From Pseudomonas_T sp032052615 (GTDB taxonomy: Bacteria > Pseudomonadota > Gammaproteobacteria > Pseudomonadales > Pseudomonadaceae), in NCBI GenBank assembly GCA_032052615.1, contig DAMBWF010000003.1:372001-436000 (forward strand): a stretch of 64,000 nt of DNA, read 5' to 3'. Shown here in pieces: positions 18,165 to 27,379 of this stretch. Below the pieces are notes generated by a model. It was not told the origin of the DNA. It searched no databases and was given only the letters and a program-made list of their open reading frames with translations. A program made the translations under genes and the position numbers. Within the stretch, counting starts at the first letter, position 1. The number at the start of each line of letters is the position of its first letter.

Positions 18165-19228
18165 AGCGCCTGCTGACGATGCTTGTCCTGGCCTTGCCGC
18201 TGGTCGGCTGCGGCGACAAGGAAGAAAAACCCGAGCCGCCGCGTCCGGTGCTTTACACCGAGGTGAAACCCCAGCGGGTGGAAAACCTCGGACGCTTCGC
18301 CGGCACCATCCAGGCCCGCTATGAAAGTACCCTCGGTTTCCGCGTTGGCGGTCGTATCGCCCGCCGCTATGTGGATGTCGGCAGCGAAGTCCGGCGGGGC
18401 GACCTGCTGGCCGCCCTCGATCCCACCGATTTGCAGAATAACTTGCGGGCCAGCCGAAGCGACCTGGCGCGAGTCGAGGCTCAGTGGATCAACGCCCAGG
18501 CCAATGCCAGTCGCCAGCAGGCGCTGTTCGACCGGGGCGTCGGCGCCCGGGCCCAGCTGGACAATGCCTTGACCGAGCTGCGCACCAGCGCGGCGTCCCG
18601 GGAGCAGGCCCGCGCCTCCGCCCAGCGGGCGCAGGATCAATTGAGCTACGCGGAACTGCGCAGCGACTACGACGGCGTGGTTACCGCCTGGCGGGCCGAA
18701 GCCGGCCAAGTCGTAGGGACGGGCCAGGAGGTGGTGACCCTGGCACGCCCGGATGTGCGGGAGGCGGTGATTGACCTACCCGCCGGCCTGGTGGACAGCC
18801 TGCCGGACGACGTGCGCTTCCAGGTGGCCGCCCAACTCGAACCCTCCCTTTCCACCGAAGGCCGCCTGCGCGAGGTGGAGCCCCAGGCCGAGCGTTCGAC
18901 CCGCACCCGGCGGGTGCGCCTGAGCCTGACCGATACCCCGGCGACCTTCCGCCTCGGCACCTCGATCAGCGTGACCCTGAGTTCGGCCATGGCGCCGCGC
19001 ATCGAACTGCCGGCCAGCGCGGTGCTGGAGCGCGAGGGCCGTGCTCAGGTCTGGGTGATCGATCGGCGGGACCAGAGCGTGGCGCCCCGGGATGTTCATG
19101 TGATCGGCCGCGACGGCTCGCGGATCGTTCTGGACGACGGGCTGGGGGCCGGGGAGTGGGTCGTGACCGCCGGGGTGAACAGCCTGCGGGCGGGACAGAA
19201 AATCAAGCTGGATGAGGGCGGACGGTAA
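18161..19228 (+). CDS. triB: RND efflux membrane-fusion protein 2 (TriB-like)
   Basis: 355 aa second adaptor. Lipoprotein signal peptide ending LVGC, biotinyl-lipoyl motif LGFRVGGRIARRYVDVGSEV, a helical hairpin (about 85-150) and C-terminal barrel. The ATG overlaps the triA stop (ATGA) and its TAA overlaps the pump ATG by one base, so all three are translationally coupled. In TriABC both adaptors are needed for one working pump. Confidence 0.85.
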   Translation: MKRLLTMLVLALPLVGCGDKEEKPEPPRPVLYTEVKPQRVENLGRFAGTIQARYESTLGFRVGGRIARRYVDVGSEVRRGDLLAALDPTDLQNNLRASRSDLARVEAQWINAQANASRQQALFDRGVGARAQLDNALTELRTSAASREQARASAQRAQDQLSYAELRSDYDGVVTAWRAEAGQVVGTGQEVVTLARPDVREAVIDLPAGLVDSLPDDVRFQVAAQLEPSLSTEGRLREVEPQAERSTRTRRVRLSLTDTPATFRLGTSISVTLSSAMAPRIELPASAVLEREGRAQVWVIDRRDQSVAPRDVHVIGRDGSRIVLDDGLGAGEWVVTAGVNSLRAGQKIKLDEGGR

Positions 19229-22200
19229 TGAAAGGCGGCGGTTTCAACCTCTCGGACTGGGCACTGCGCCACCAATCCTTCATCTGGTACCTGATGTTCG
19301 TCAGCCTGCTGATGGGGGTGTTTTCCTATATCAATCTGGGGCGTGAGGAGGACCCTTCCTTCACCATCAAGACCATGGTGATCCAGACCCGCTGGCCCGG
19401 AGCGACGGTGGACGACACGCTGATGCAGGTCACCGATCGTATCGAGAAGAAGCTGGAGGAGCTGGATTCCCTCGACTACACCAAAAGCTACACCCGGCCG
19501 GGCGAGTCCACGGTATTCGTCTACCTGCGCGATACCACCGACGGGAAAAAGATTCCCGACATCTGGTACCAGGTACGCAAGAAGATCAACGACATTCGCG
19601 GTGACTTCCCCTCGGACATCCAGGGCCCCGGCTTCAATGACGAGTTCGGCGACGTCTTCGGCTCCATTTATGCCTTCACCGCCGACGGTTTCAGCTTCCG
19701 CCAGTTGCGCGACTACGTGGAACAGGTACGGGCTGAAATCCGCGAGGTGCCCAACCTGGGCAAAGTGGAGCTGATCGGCGAGCAGGACGAGGTCATCTAC
19801 CTCAACTTCTCCACCCGCAAGCTGGCCGCCCTGGGCATCGACCAGCGGCAGGTGATGCAGAGCCTCCAGGCGCAGAACGCGGTGACGCCCTCCGGGGTGA
19901 TCGAGGCGGGGCAGGAGCGCATCTCGGTACGGACCAGCGGCCAGTACGCCTCGGAAAAGGACTTGGAGAACGTCAACCTGCGCCTCAACGACCGTTTCTA
20001 CCGGCTGGCCGATATCGCCGAGATTCAGCGTGGCCTGGCCGACCCGCCAACGCCCCGCTTCCGCTTCAATGGCCAGCCGGCCATCGGCCTGGCCATCGCC
20101 ATGAAGGACGGTGGCAATATCCAGGTGTTCGGCAAAGCCCTGCACGAGCGCATGAAATCCCTTACCGCCTCGCTGCCAGTGGGTATCGGAGTGCACAAGG
20201 TGTCCGACCAGTCCGAGGTGGTGACCGAGGCGGTGGGCGGCTTCACCCGCGCGCTGTTCGAGGCGGTGGTGATCGTACTGGTGGTGAGCTTCATCAGCCT
20301 GGGCATGCGCGCTGGCCTGGTGGTGGCCTGTTCGATCCCGCTGGTGCTGGCGATGGTCTTCATCTTCATGGAATACAGCGGCATCACCATGCAGCGGATT
20401 TCCCTCGGCGCGTTGATCATCGCCCTCGGCCTGCTGGTGGACGACGCGATGATCACGGTGGAAATGATGGTGACGCGGCTGGAGCATGGCGACTCGCTGC
20501 ATGACTCGGCTACTTTCGCCTACACCTCCACGGCCTTTCCCATGCTGACCGGAACCTTGGTCACCGTGGCCGGTTTCGTGCCCATTGGCTTGAACGCCAG
20601 CTCCGCGGGCGAATACACCTTTACCCTGTTCGCGGTGATCGCGGTGGCCATGCTCTTGTCCTGGATCGTCGCGGTGCTGTTCGCACCGGTGATCGCCGTC
20701 CACCTGCTGCCGAAGACCCTCAAGACCCACGAAGAGGGGCCCGGACGGATCGCCCGCGCTTTCAACAAGGGCATGTTCCTCGCCATGCGCCATCGCTGGT
20801 GGACCATCATCCTCACGGTCCTGTTGTTCGCCGCGGCGGTCTTCGGCATGCGTTTCGTGCAGAACCAGTTCTTCCCGTCCTCGGACCGGCCCGAGCTCCT
20901 GGTGGACCTCAACCTGCCCCAGAACGCATCCATCGACGAAACCGAGCGGCAGATGGACCGCTTCGAGGCGAAGCTCAAGGATGATCCCGATGTGGCGCGC
21001 TGGAGTTCCTACATCGGCCAGGGCGCGGTGCGTTTCTACCTGCCCTTGGACCAGCAACTGGAAAACGCCTACTACGGCCAGTTGGTCGTCGTCAGCAAGG
21101 ACTTGGAAGCACGGGAGCGGCTGGCCCAACGCCTGAAGAAAATACTGCGGGAGGAATTCGTCGGCCTCAGTACGTATGTGCAGCCTCTGGAGATGGGGCC
21201 GCCGGTGGGGCGCCCGATCCAATACCGAGTGAGCGGCAAGGACATCGATGAGGTGCGGCGGCACGCCATCGAGCTGGCCGCGGTGCTGGCCGAGAACGCC
21301 CATGTCGGCGACATCATCTACGACTGGAACGAGCCGGGCAAAGTCATGCGCATCGACATCGCCCAAGACAAGGCCCGGCAGCTCGGCCTCTCGTCCGAGG
21401 ACGTGGCCCAGGTGATGAACAGCGTGATGAGCGGTTCACCGGTGACCCAGGTCCGCGACGACATCTATCTGGTGGATGTGGTGGGCCGCGCCGAGGACAG
21501 CGAGCGGCGCTCGCCGGAAACCCTGCAGAACCTGCAGATCGTCACGCCCAAGGGCACCTCGATCCCGTTGTTATCGTTCGCCACCGTGCGCTACGAGCTT
21601 GAGCAGCCGCTGGTCTGGCGGCGCGACCGGCGGCCCACCATCACCCTCAAGGCCACGGTGGTGGATGACTTGCAGCCCACTGACGTGGTGAATCAGCTCA
21701 AGCCTCGGATCGAAGCGTTCGCCGCCAAGCTCCCGGATGGCTACAAGGTGGCGACGGGCGGGACGGTGGAGGAGAGCGGCAAGGCCCAGGGACCCATCGC
21801 CAAGGTGGTGCCGTTGATGCTGTTCCTCATGGCCACGTTCCTGATGATCCAGTTGCAGAGCGTGCAGAAGATGTTCCTGGTGGCCAGCGTCGCGCCGCTC
21901 GGGCTGATCGGCGTGGTACTGGCGCTGGTACCCACGGGCACGCCGATGGGCTTCGTGGCGATCCTCGGCATCCTTGCCCTGGCCGGCATCATCATCCGCA
22001 ACTCGGTGATCCTGGTAACCCAGATCGAGGCCTTCGAACGGGAGGGCTATACCCCCTGGAGCGCGGTGGCCCAAGCCGCCGAGCACCGGCGGCGGCCGAT
22101 CCTGCTCACGGCCGCCGCCGCCAGCCTCGGCATGATTCCCATCGCCCGGGAGGTGTTCTGGGGCCCCATGGCCTACGCGATGATCGGCGGTATCGTCGTG

Positions 22201-22320
22201 GCCACCCTGCTGACTCTCTTGTTCTTGCCGGCGCTCTACATCGCCTGGTACCGGATCGAAGAGGAAGAGGGCGACGGGAACCAGCGCCAGGATCGCAAGG
22301 AGCCCCAGCCCGAGGTTTGA
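19228..22320 (+). CDS. triC: RND efflux pump (TriC-like)
   Basis: 1030 aa proton-driven inner-membrane transporter. It has 12 predicted transmembrane segments in the usual 1+5+1+5 pattern, two large periplasmic loops, and the TM4 proton-relay segment ALGLLVDDAMITVE with paired aspartates. The N-terminus (GFNLSDWALRHQSFIWYLM) and the region REEDPSFTIKTMVIQTRWPGA are close to P. aeruginosa TriC as I remember it. No TolC-type outer-membrane channel gene is present, so a distant one (OpmH-like) must serve. Substrate not determinable here. Confidence 0.88.
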   Translation: MKGGGFNLSDWALRHQSFIWYLMFVSLLMGVFSYINLGREEDPSFTIKTMVIQTRWPGATVDDTLMQVTDRIEKKLEELDSLDYTKSYTRPGESTVFVYLRDTTDGKKIPDIWYQVRKKINDIRGDFPSDIQGPGFNDEFGDVFGSIYAFTADGFSFRQLRDYVEQVRAEIREVPNLGKVELIGEQDEVIYLNFSTRKLAALGIDQRQVMQSLQAQNAVTPSGVIEAGQERISVRTSGQYASEKDLENVNLRLNDRFYRLADIAEIQRGLADPPTPRFRFNGQPAIGLAIAMKDGGNIQVFGKALHERMKSLTASLPVGIGVHKVSDQSEVVTEAVGGFTRALFEAVVIVLVVSFISLGMRAGLVVACSIPLVLAMVFIFMEYSGITMQRISLGALIIALGLLVDDAMITVEMMVTRLEHGDSLHDSATFAYTSTAFPMLTGTLVTVAGFVPIGLNASSAGEYTFTLFAVIAVAMLLSWIVAVLFAPVIAVHLLPKTLKTHEEGPGRIARAFNKGMFLAMRHRWWTIILTVLLFAAAVFGMRFVQNQFFPSSDRPELLVDLNLPQNASIDETERQMDRFEAKLKDDPDVARWSSYIGQGAVRFYLPLDQQLENAYYGQLVVVSKDLEARERLAQRLKKILREEFVGLSTYVQPLEMGPPVGRPIQYRVSGKDIDEVRRHAIELAAVLAENAHVGDIIYDWNEPGKVMRIDIAQDKARQLGLSSEDVAQVMNSVMSGSPVTQVRDDIYLVDVVGRAEDSERRSPETLQNLQIVTPKGTSIPLLSFATVRYELEQPLVWRRDRRPTITLKATVVDDLQPTDVVNQLKPRIEAFAAKLPDGYKVATGGTVEESGKAQGPIAKVVPLMLFLMATFLMIQLQSVQKMFLVASVAPLGLIGVVLALVPTGTPMGFVAILGILALAGIIIRNSVILVTQIEAFEREGYTPWSAVAQAAEHRRRPILLTAAAASLGMIPIAREVFWGPMAYAMIGGIVVATLLTLLFLPALYIAWYRIEEEEGDGNQRQDRKEPQPEV

Positions 22321-22321
22321 T

Positions 22322-23164
22322 TCAGGCGAGGCGCAGCAGCATCGCGCCCGCCAGGATCGACAAGGTCGCCAGCAGGCGTTGGCGCCCGATGCGCTCCTTG
22401 AACACCAGCACGGCGAGGAGAATGGCGAAGACAATGGATGTCTCCCGCAAGGCCGCCACGGCGGCGATGGGGGCCTGGGTCATGGCCCAGAGCGCCAGCC
22501 CGTAGGAGACCAGTGTGCCCAGCCCGCCCGCAAGGCCGGGCAGCCAGCGGGCCCGCGCGTAGACGAAGAACGCCCGGGGCTGACGCCAGGCGACCCAGGT
22601 CAGCAAGGGCAACGCGGTGAGCAGGAACACCCACAACGTATAGGCGGCCGGTTCGCCCGACAGGCGTACGCCAAGGCCATCCACCAGTGTGTAGCAAGCG
22701 ATCACCCCGGCGTTGATCAAGGCCAGGACGATGGTCCGGGTAGGGCGTGTCGCCTGCCCGGTGGGAAGGCCCGCCAGGCCGAAAACCCCGCCGCAGAGAA
22801 GGAAGAGCCCTGCCCAGGCACCGCTGGAGAGACCTTCGCCGATCACCGGCAGGCTGGCCAGCGCCACCAGCAAGGGCGCGCTACCGCGCATCAAGGGATA
22901 GGCGAGGCTCATGTCGCCGCCGCGGTAAGCAGCGGCCACCAACAAAAAGTAGAGCGTCTGCAGAACGGCCGAGACGCCCAGATAAGGCCAACTGGCCGGA
23001 GCGGGGGCGGGGAGCAACGGCAGTACCAGCGCCGCTGTCAGGGCCGCGCCGGAAGCCACCAATACCGTGGTGAAGAGGGTGTTCGTCCCCGACTTCACCA
23101 CGGCGTTCCAAGAGGCATGCAACGCCGCCGCGAACAGCACCACGGCCATCACGGTAAGGGTCAC
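22322..23164 (-). CDS. EamA-family (DMT) transporter
   Basis: 280 aa with ten predicted membrane helices in two EamA repeats, typical of small-metabolite exporters. The start is GTG 23164, supported by GAGGA about 7 nt upstream; the ATG at 23149 lacks a close ribosome site. It lies 64 bp after the cupin-type regulator gene, in the same direction, and ends one base from the triC stop (convergent). Confidence 0.85.
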   Translation of the reverse strand: MTLTVMAVVLFAAALHASWNAVVKSGTNTLFTTVLVASGAALTAALVLPLLPAPAPASWPYLGVSAVLQTLYFLLVAAAYRGGDMSLAYPLMRGSAPLLVALASLPVIGEGLSSGAWAGLFLLCGGVFGLAGLPTGQATRPTRTIVLALINAGVIACYTLVDGLGVRLSGEPAAYTLWVFLLTALPLLTWVAWRQPRAFFVYARARWLPGLAGGLGTLVSYGLALWAMTQAPIAAVAALRETSIVFAILLAVLVFKERIGRQRLLATLSILAGAMLLRLA

Positions 23165-23228
23165 GGAAAGGTCCTCGTGAGTTCAGCGCGTCCGTTCAGG
23201 CGCTCCCGGCAGGTGGATAAAGCCTTCA

Positions 23229-23798
23229 TCAGCACACTACATTGCGGATGAAGCGTAGCGGTGCGGGCCCCGGGTTGACGTAGGCGTAAGACTGGTCGCT
23301 GGGAAAGACCAGATAGTCGCCGCTGGCGATCTCCTGGTTCCCCGAGGCCAGTTCCAGGCGCAGCCGGCCTTCCACCACATAGAGCATCTCGCGCCAGCCA
23401 GGCGAGTCGGCCTCCGAGACGTAGCGCTCGCCGGGGGCCAGGCTCCATTGCCACAGTTCCACCTGCTGCCGGGCATCCACACTGGCCAGCAGGGTGGCGC
23501 GGCTCGCCGGGTCCTGGCCCACCCAGGCCAGGCCATCGATACGGGTCACGCTGCGGTGGGGCGCCTGCACCAGATGGGCGAAAGACACCCCAAGGGCGGC
23601 CGCGATACGGTCCAGGGTAGCCAAGCTGACATTCACATCGCCGCCCTCCAGGGCGACGATCATGCGACGGCTCACCGCGGCGGCTTCGGCCAGTGCGGCC
23701 TGGCTCATCCCGACGGCTTGGCGCCGTTGGCGAAGGTTAAGGGAGACATGTTCGAGAACGTTGGGGCGATGATCGAATATGGGCACTATATTGCTCAT
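23229..23798 (-). CDS. XRE-cupin transcriptional regulator
   Basis: About 189 aa. N-terminal XRE helix-turn-helix (LRQRRQAVGMSQAALAEAAA, then RRMIVALEGG) and a C-terminal cupin (REMLYVVEGRLRLEL, FPSDQSYAYVN). Such regulators bind small metabolites and often sit by amino-acid or polyamine transporters. Here it has EamA exporters on both sides. The start is uncertain: AAGGA abuts ATG 23798, and ATG 23816 has no visible ribosome site. Confidence 0.85.
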   Translation of the reverse strand: MSNIVPIFDHRPNVLEHVSLNLRQRRQAVGMSQAALAEAAAVSRRMIVALEGGDVNVSLATLDRIAAALGVSFAHLVQAPHRSVTRIDGLAWVGQDPASRATLLASVDARQQVELWQWSLAPGERYVSEADSPGWREMLYVVEGRLRLELASGNQEIASGDYLVFPSDQSYAYVNPGPAPLRFIRNVVC

Positions 23799-23808
23799 TC
23801 CTTGGCAA

Positions 23809-23827
23809 TTGCGCATTATGTTGCGCA
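23809..23827. promoter_or_regulatory. Candidate operator: two TTGCGCA sites
   Basis: TTGCGCA occurs at 23809-23815 and 23821-23827, 12 bp apart, each containing the palindrome TGCGCA. They lie in the divergent region between the XRE-cupin gene and the exporter gene at 23876 and could bind that regulator. Confidence 0.4.
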
Positions 23828-23875
23828 GCTACGGTACTCAGCCGCGCGCTGCCTTACAACCCCCGGATGTTTCCC

Positions 23876-24760
23876 ATGACGACCTCTCCTTCGCGTCTCG
23901 CGACCCGGCTGGCGCCCGTCGGCCTGTTGGTGCTGGCGATGATTTCCATCCAGACCGGCGCTTCGCTGGCCAAGCAACTGTTCCCGCTGATCGGCGTGCC
24001 CGCGACCACCACGCTACGCCTGGTGTTCGCCGCCCTGATCCTCTTGCTGGTGCTGCGCCCCTGGCGTGCCCGCCTCACCGCCGATACCTGGCGTTCGGTG
24101 GCAATCTACGGCGTTGCCCTGGGTGGCATGAACCTGCTCTTCTACCTCTCCCTGCGCAGCGTGCCGCTGGGCATCGCCGTGGCGCTGGAGTTCACCGGCC
24201 CGCTGGCGGTGGCGATCTGCGCGTCGCGCAAACCGATGGACTTCCTCTGGATCGGCCTGGCGGTGGCCGGACTGCTGTTCCTCCTGCCCCTGGGACGCGC
24301 TAACGACGGCATTCGTCCACAGGACGCTCTCTGCGCGTTGGGCGCGGGCGTCTGTTGGGCGCTCTACATTCTCTATGGGCAGAAAGCCGGAGCGGATCAT
24401 GGCACCCAGGGCGCGGCACTCGGCGTCACCGTCGCCGCGTTGGTGATCGCTCCCATCGGAGCCTTCGATGCCGGCCCGGCGCTGTTTCAACTCTCCGTGA
24501 TTCCGCTGGCCTTGGCCGTTGCGGTGCTCTCCACCGCGCTGCCCTACACGTTGGAAATGGTCGCCCTGACCCGCCTGCCGGCCCGTACCTTCGGCACCCT
24601 GGCCAGCCTCGAACCCGCCGTCGCCGCGCTTTCCGGCTTGTTGTTCCTGGGCGAGCGCCTGGCTACCGGCCAATGGTTGGCCATCGTGGCGATCATCGGG
24701 GCGTCGGTGGGCGCGACCTTGTTCAACTCCCCTCAGAAGCCCAGCAGTTTGGATATTTAA
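23876..24760 (+). CDS. EamA-family exporter, RhtA-like
   Basis: 294 aa with ten membrane helices. Regions such as SIQTGASLAKQLFPLIGVPA, ALEFTGPLAVAI and ALYILYGQKAG resemble the threonine/homoserine exporter RhtA. GGATG upstream favours ATG 23876 over 23867. Divergent from the XRE-cupin regulator, which may control it. Confidence 0.83.
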   Translation: MTTSPSRLATRLAPVGLLVLAMISIQTGASLAKQLFPLIGVPATTTLRLVFAALILLLVLRPWRARLTADTWRSVAIYGVALGGMNLLFYLSLRSVPLGIAVALEFTGPLAVAICASRKPMDFLWIGLAVAGLLFLLPLGRANDGIRPQDALCALGAGVCWALYILYGQKAGADHGTQGAALGVTVAALVIAPIGAFDAGPALFQLSVIPLALAVAVLSTALPYTLEMVALTRLPARTFGTLASLEPAVAALSGLLFLGERLATGQWLAIVAIIGASVGATLFNSPQKPSSLDI

Positions 24761-24933
24761 CGAGTGATAGGGCTTCTCGTTGCGGTACTTGTTCTCGAAC
24801 TCCACTCACAGGCTTCTCGAATAAGCAACGATGCAGTGGAATGAGCAATTTGCAGCCGTGTGCAGCCAATTATGGTGTGAAAAGCCGTCATGTTCCTGGT
24901 GAGAGATCGAGATCTACGGTAACCGGGAAAAGG

Positions 24934-24955
24934 GTGGCGCTTCGGCGCCACTTTT
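24934..24955. terminator. Bidirectional terminator
   Basis: GTGGCGC-TTCG-GCGCCAC (24934-24951), a 7-bp perfect stem with a stable UUCG loop on the plus strand, then TTTT. On the minus strand CCTTTT follows. It lies between the convergent RhtA-like and MocR-like genes. Confidence 0.75.
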
Positions 24956-26370
24956 CATCGCATCTCGAATTCCTTGATCGTCTCGCCAACGATTCGCACG
25001 GCTCGTTCGAGCGTGTCGGTCGCCTTGTTCGCATAGTTCATGCGCAGACAGTTCCGGTACTTGCCGGAGGCGGAAAAGATGCTGCCGACGGCGATTTGCA
25101 CTCCTTTGGGAAGCAAATGCCGGTTGGCGCAGGGTATCGAAGCCCTCCGGGAGCTCGATCCATAGCATGAAGCCGCCTTGCGGGGCGCTGGCGCGGGTGC
25201 CGGTGGGGAAGTAGCGGGTCACCCAATCGATCATCAGGTCGCGGTTTCGCTGGTACTGGGCGCGCAGTCGCCTTACATGAGGCTCGTAGTAGCCGTTGGC
25301 GATGAACTCGGCCAGGGCCATCTGGGGATGAGTCGCGGTGGCGCCGGTGCCGATGTATTTCAGGTGCAGGGCCTGCTCCAAGTAGCGACCCGGCGCCATC
25401 CAGCCGATGCGCAGGCCCGGCGCCAAGGTCTTGGAGAACGAGCTGCACAGCAGGACGCGGCCGTCCTCGTCGTAGGACTTAATGGTACGTGGCCGGGGGT
25501 AGCGGTAGGCGAGATCACCGTAAACATCATCCTCGACGATCGCCACGTCGAAGCGCTGGGCCAACCGCAGCAGGGCGAGCTTGTTGGCGTCGGGCATGGT
25601 GTAACCGAGGGGGTTGTTGCAGGTGGGGGTCAGTTGGATCGCCTTGATCGGCCACTGTTCCAGAGCCATTTCCAGGGCCGGCAGGTTGATGCCGTGCCGG
25701 GGATCGGTGGGCAACTCCAAGGCCTTGATACCCAGGCCCTTGAGGGTTTGCATCACTCCATGGAAGCTGGGCGAGTCCAGGGCCACCACGTCACCCGGCT
25801 GGCACAACGCGCGCAAGCCGACCGACAACGCCTCATGGCAACCGGTGGTGATCAACAGTCGGAGGGCGCCAGCCGGCAGCCGGAATCCACTAGCAGGCGT
25901 GCGAGTTGCTCCCGGAGGGCCTCGGTGCCCTGAATGCTGTCGTAGTTCAGGCAGCGCAGGTCCTGGCGTTGACTGATCCGCCCGAGGCTGCGTAGCAGGG
26001 GCCTCAAGGTGGGCGAGCTGAGGTCCGGCGAGCCTCGGCCAAGCTGCACCACATCGTCGCTGGGTACGCTGCGGATAAGTTCGACCACTTGCTCCCACTG
26101 GGAAATGTCCAAGGGCCGCTGGGCGGTACGCGTCACGGCGGGGAGGGCGGGTGCTTGACGTTCGACGGGTACGAAGTAGCCGGACTTCGGCCTCGATGCC
26201 GCCAACCCCAGGTCTTCGAGTTGCCGATAGGCTTGTTGAACGGTGCTCAGGCTGACCCCGTGCTCCAGGCTCAGGGCGCGTACCGAGGGCAGGCGGTCGC
26301 CTGGGCGATAGAAACCCTGTTCGATTCGAATGCGTAGCGTGTCCGCGAGCGTTACGTAGAGAGTGACCAT
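24955..26370 (-). pseudogene. MocR-type regulator (GntR + aminotransferase), two frameshifts
   Basis: The GntR winged helix (YVTLADTLRIRIEQGFYRPG, LEHGVSLSTVQQAYRQLED) reads from ATG 26370 but stops at 25852. The aminotransferase domain continues in another frame (LLITTGCHEALSVGL to GGFMLWIELPEGFDTL, PLP-lysine in SSFSKTLAPGLRIGW). A second change near 25125-25130 leads to RHLLPKGVQIAVGSIF and a stop at 24955. The changes look like about a 1-nt loss near 25859 and +1/-2 near 25127. Total length matches an intact ~470 aa MocR, so sequencing errors are possible. Confidence 0.8.
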
Positions 26371-26485
26371 ACAAAGGATTAAGTCTGAGAGGAATGGCCA
26401 TACAGATAAGCGGCTAAAGAAGCCATTCAGGCTCGCAGTAATGCTTCTGTATGGTTTGAAAAATCAGAAAGCTGAATCTGTATTG
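26367..26485. promoter_or_regulatory. Candidate MocR binding repeats
   Basis: The divergent region has CCATACA (26367-26373), CCATACAG (26398-26405), its inverted copy CTGTATGG (26447-26454), and CTGTATTG (26478-26485). MocR regulators typically bind such repeats to control their own and the divergent gene. Regular spacing (31, 49, 31 bp) hints at phased binding. Confidence 0.55.
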
Positions 26486-26533
26486 CCTTAGCATTTTTGT
26501 CCATGCTTTTCTTCAGTCACCGAGGAGAAGGCA

Positions 26534-26761
26534 ATGAACGGGCACATCGATATGCGCTTGGCAGCACGGGACGAGAAAAGCCCGCCGGCGAAGCCGGCTA
26601 TCGGTCAGGGCGGATCCAGTAATGCGGGCCGCTGGCAACGCTTCTGGCGCAGGGTCGCTACCCGCCGTGCCCTGTTGCATCTGGAGCCTCATGAGCTACG
26701 GGACATCGGCGTTAGCCTGGCCGAGGCTCGAAAAGAGGGGGCGAAACCGTTTTGGCGCTGA
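26534..26761 (+). CDS. DUF1127 (YjiS-like) small protein
   Basis: 75 aa. The C-terminal DUF1127 motif runs from WQRFWRRVATRRALLHLEP to HELRDIGVSLAEARKEG, ending KPFWR. Very basic; other DUF1127 proteins have been linked to RNA turnover and nutrient or phosphate adaptation. GGAGAAGG upstream decides the ATG at 26534. Divergent from the MocR-type gene, a pairing common in Pseudomonas, so MocR control is likely. Confidence 0.85.
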   Translation: MNGHIDMRLAARDEKSPPAKPAIGQGGSSNAGRWQRFWRRVATRRALLHLEPHELRDIGVSLAEARKEGAKPFWR

Positions 26762-26768
26762 GGGCGCC

Positions 26769-27320
26769 TCAGTGTTCGTCGAGGGTGAAGGCGGTCAGGG
26801 CAAAGGTCGGGACGCCGGTGTCGGAGAGCTTCTGCGAGCCGCCCAGCTCCGGCAGGTCGATGATGGCGGCGGCCTCCAGCAGGCTGGCGCCCATCTGCCG
26901 CACCAGCGCGGCGGCGGCCAGGAGAGTCCCGCCGGTGGCGATCAGGTCGTCGAAGAGCACTACCTTGTCGCCCTCGCAGAGGCTGTCGCTATGGGCTTCC
27001 AGGAATGCTTCGCCGTATTCGGTGCGATAGCCTTCGGAGAGGACGTCCGCCGGCAGCTTGCCCTGCTTGCGGAACAGCACCAGGGGCTTATTGAGGGCAT
27101 AGGCGACCGCGGAGCCGACCAGGAAACCGCGCGCATCCATCGCGCCCACATGGCTGAAGTCGGCTTCCACGTAGCGCTGGGCGAAGCTGTCCACTACCAG
27201 GCGCAAGGCGCGCGGCGACTGGAACAGAGGAGTGATGTCGCGGAAGATCACGCCCGGCTTGGGAAAATCCACGACCGGGCGGATAAGGGTTTTGAGGAAG
27301 AACTCGTCGTCGAGCAGCAT
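26769..27320 (-). CDS. apt: Adenine phosphoribosyltransferase
   Basis: 183 aa. Converts adenine and PRPP to AMP in purine salvage. The PRPP-binding motif VVLFDDLIATGGTL and the N-terminal LIRPVVDFPKPGVIFRDITPL are diagnostic. Length fits the family, with the start at ATG 27320. It lies directly downstream of anr (59 bp gap, same direction), as in P. aeruginosa. Confidence 0.95.
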   Translation of the reverse strand: MLLDDEFFLKTLIRPVVDFPKPGVIFRDITPLFQSPRALRLVVDSFAQRYVEADFSHVGAMDARGFLVGSAVAYALNKPLVLFRKQGKLPADVLSEGYRTEYGEAFLEAHSDSLCEGDKVVLFDDLIATGGTLLAAAALVRQMGASLLEAAAIIDLPELGGSQKLSDTGVPTFALTAFTLDEH

Positions 27321-27379
27321 CGAACCGGACCTGGGGAGTGAAGCGCGCCGGGAAGGGCGCGCGGGATCGATAGGCGTGA

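Noticed and set aside
19096..21366. Very long open frame antisense to the RND pump gene
   Set aside because: GC-rich codon bias opens the opposite frame; its translation is His/Gln/Asp-rich with no domain, and the plus-strand gene is clearly real.
23229..23816. TTG/GTG alternative starts giving a longer XRE-cupin protein
   Set aside because: Upstream residues add nothing to the domain and lack a ribosome site; start left as ATG 23798 with noted doubt.
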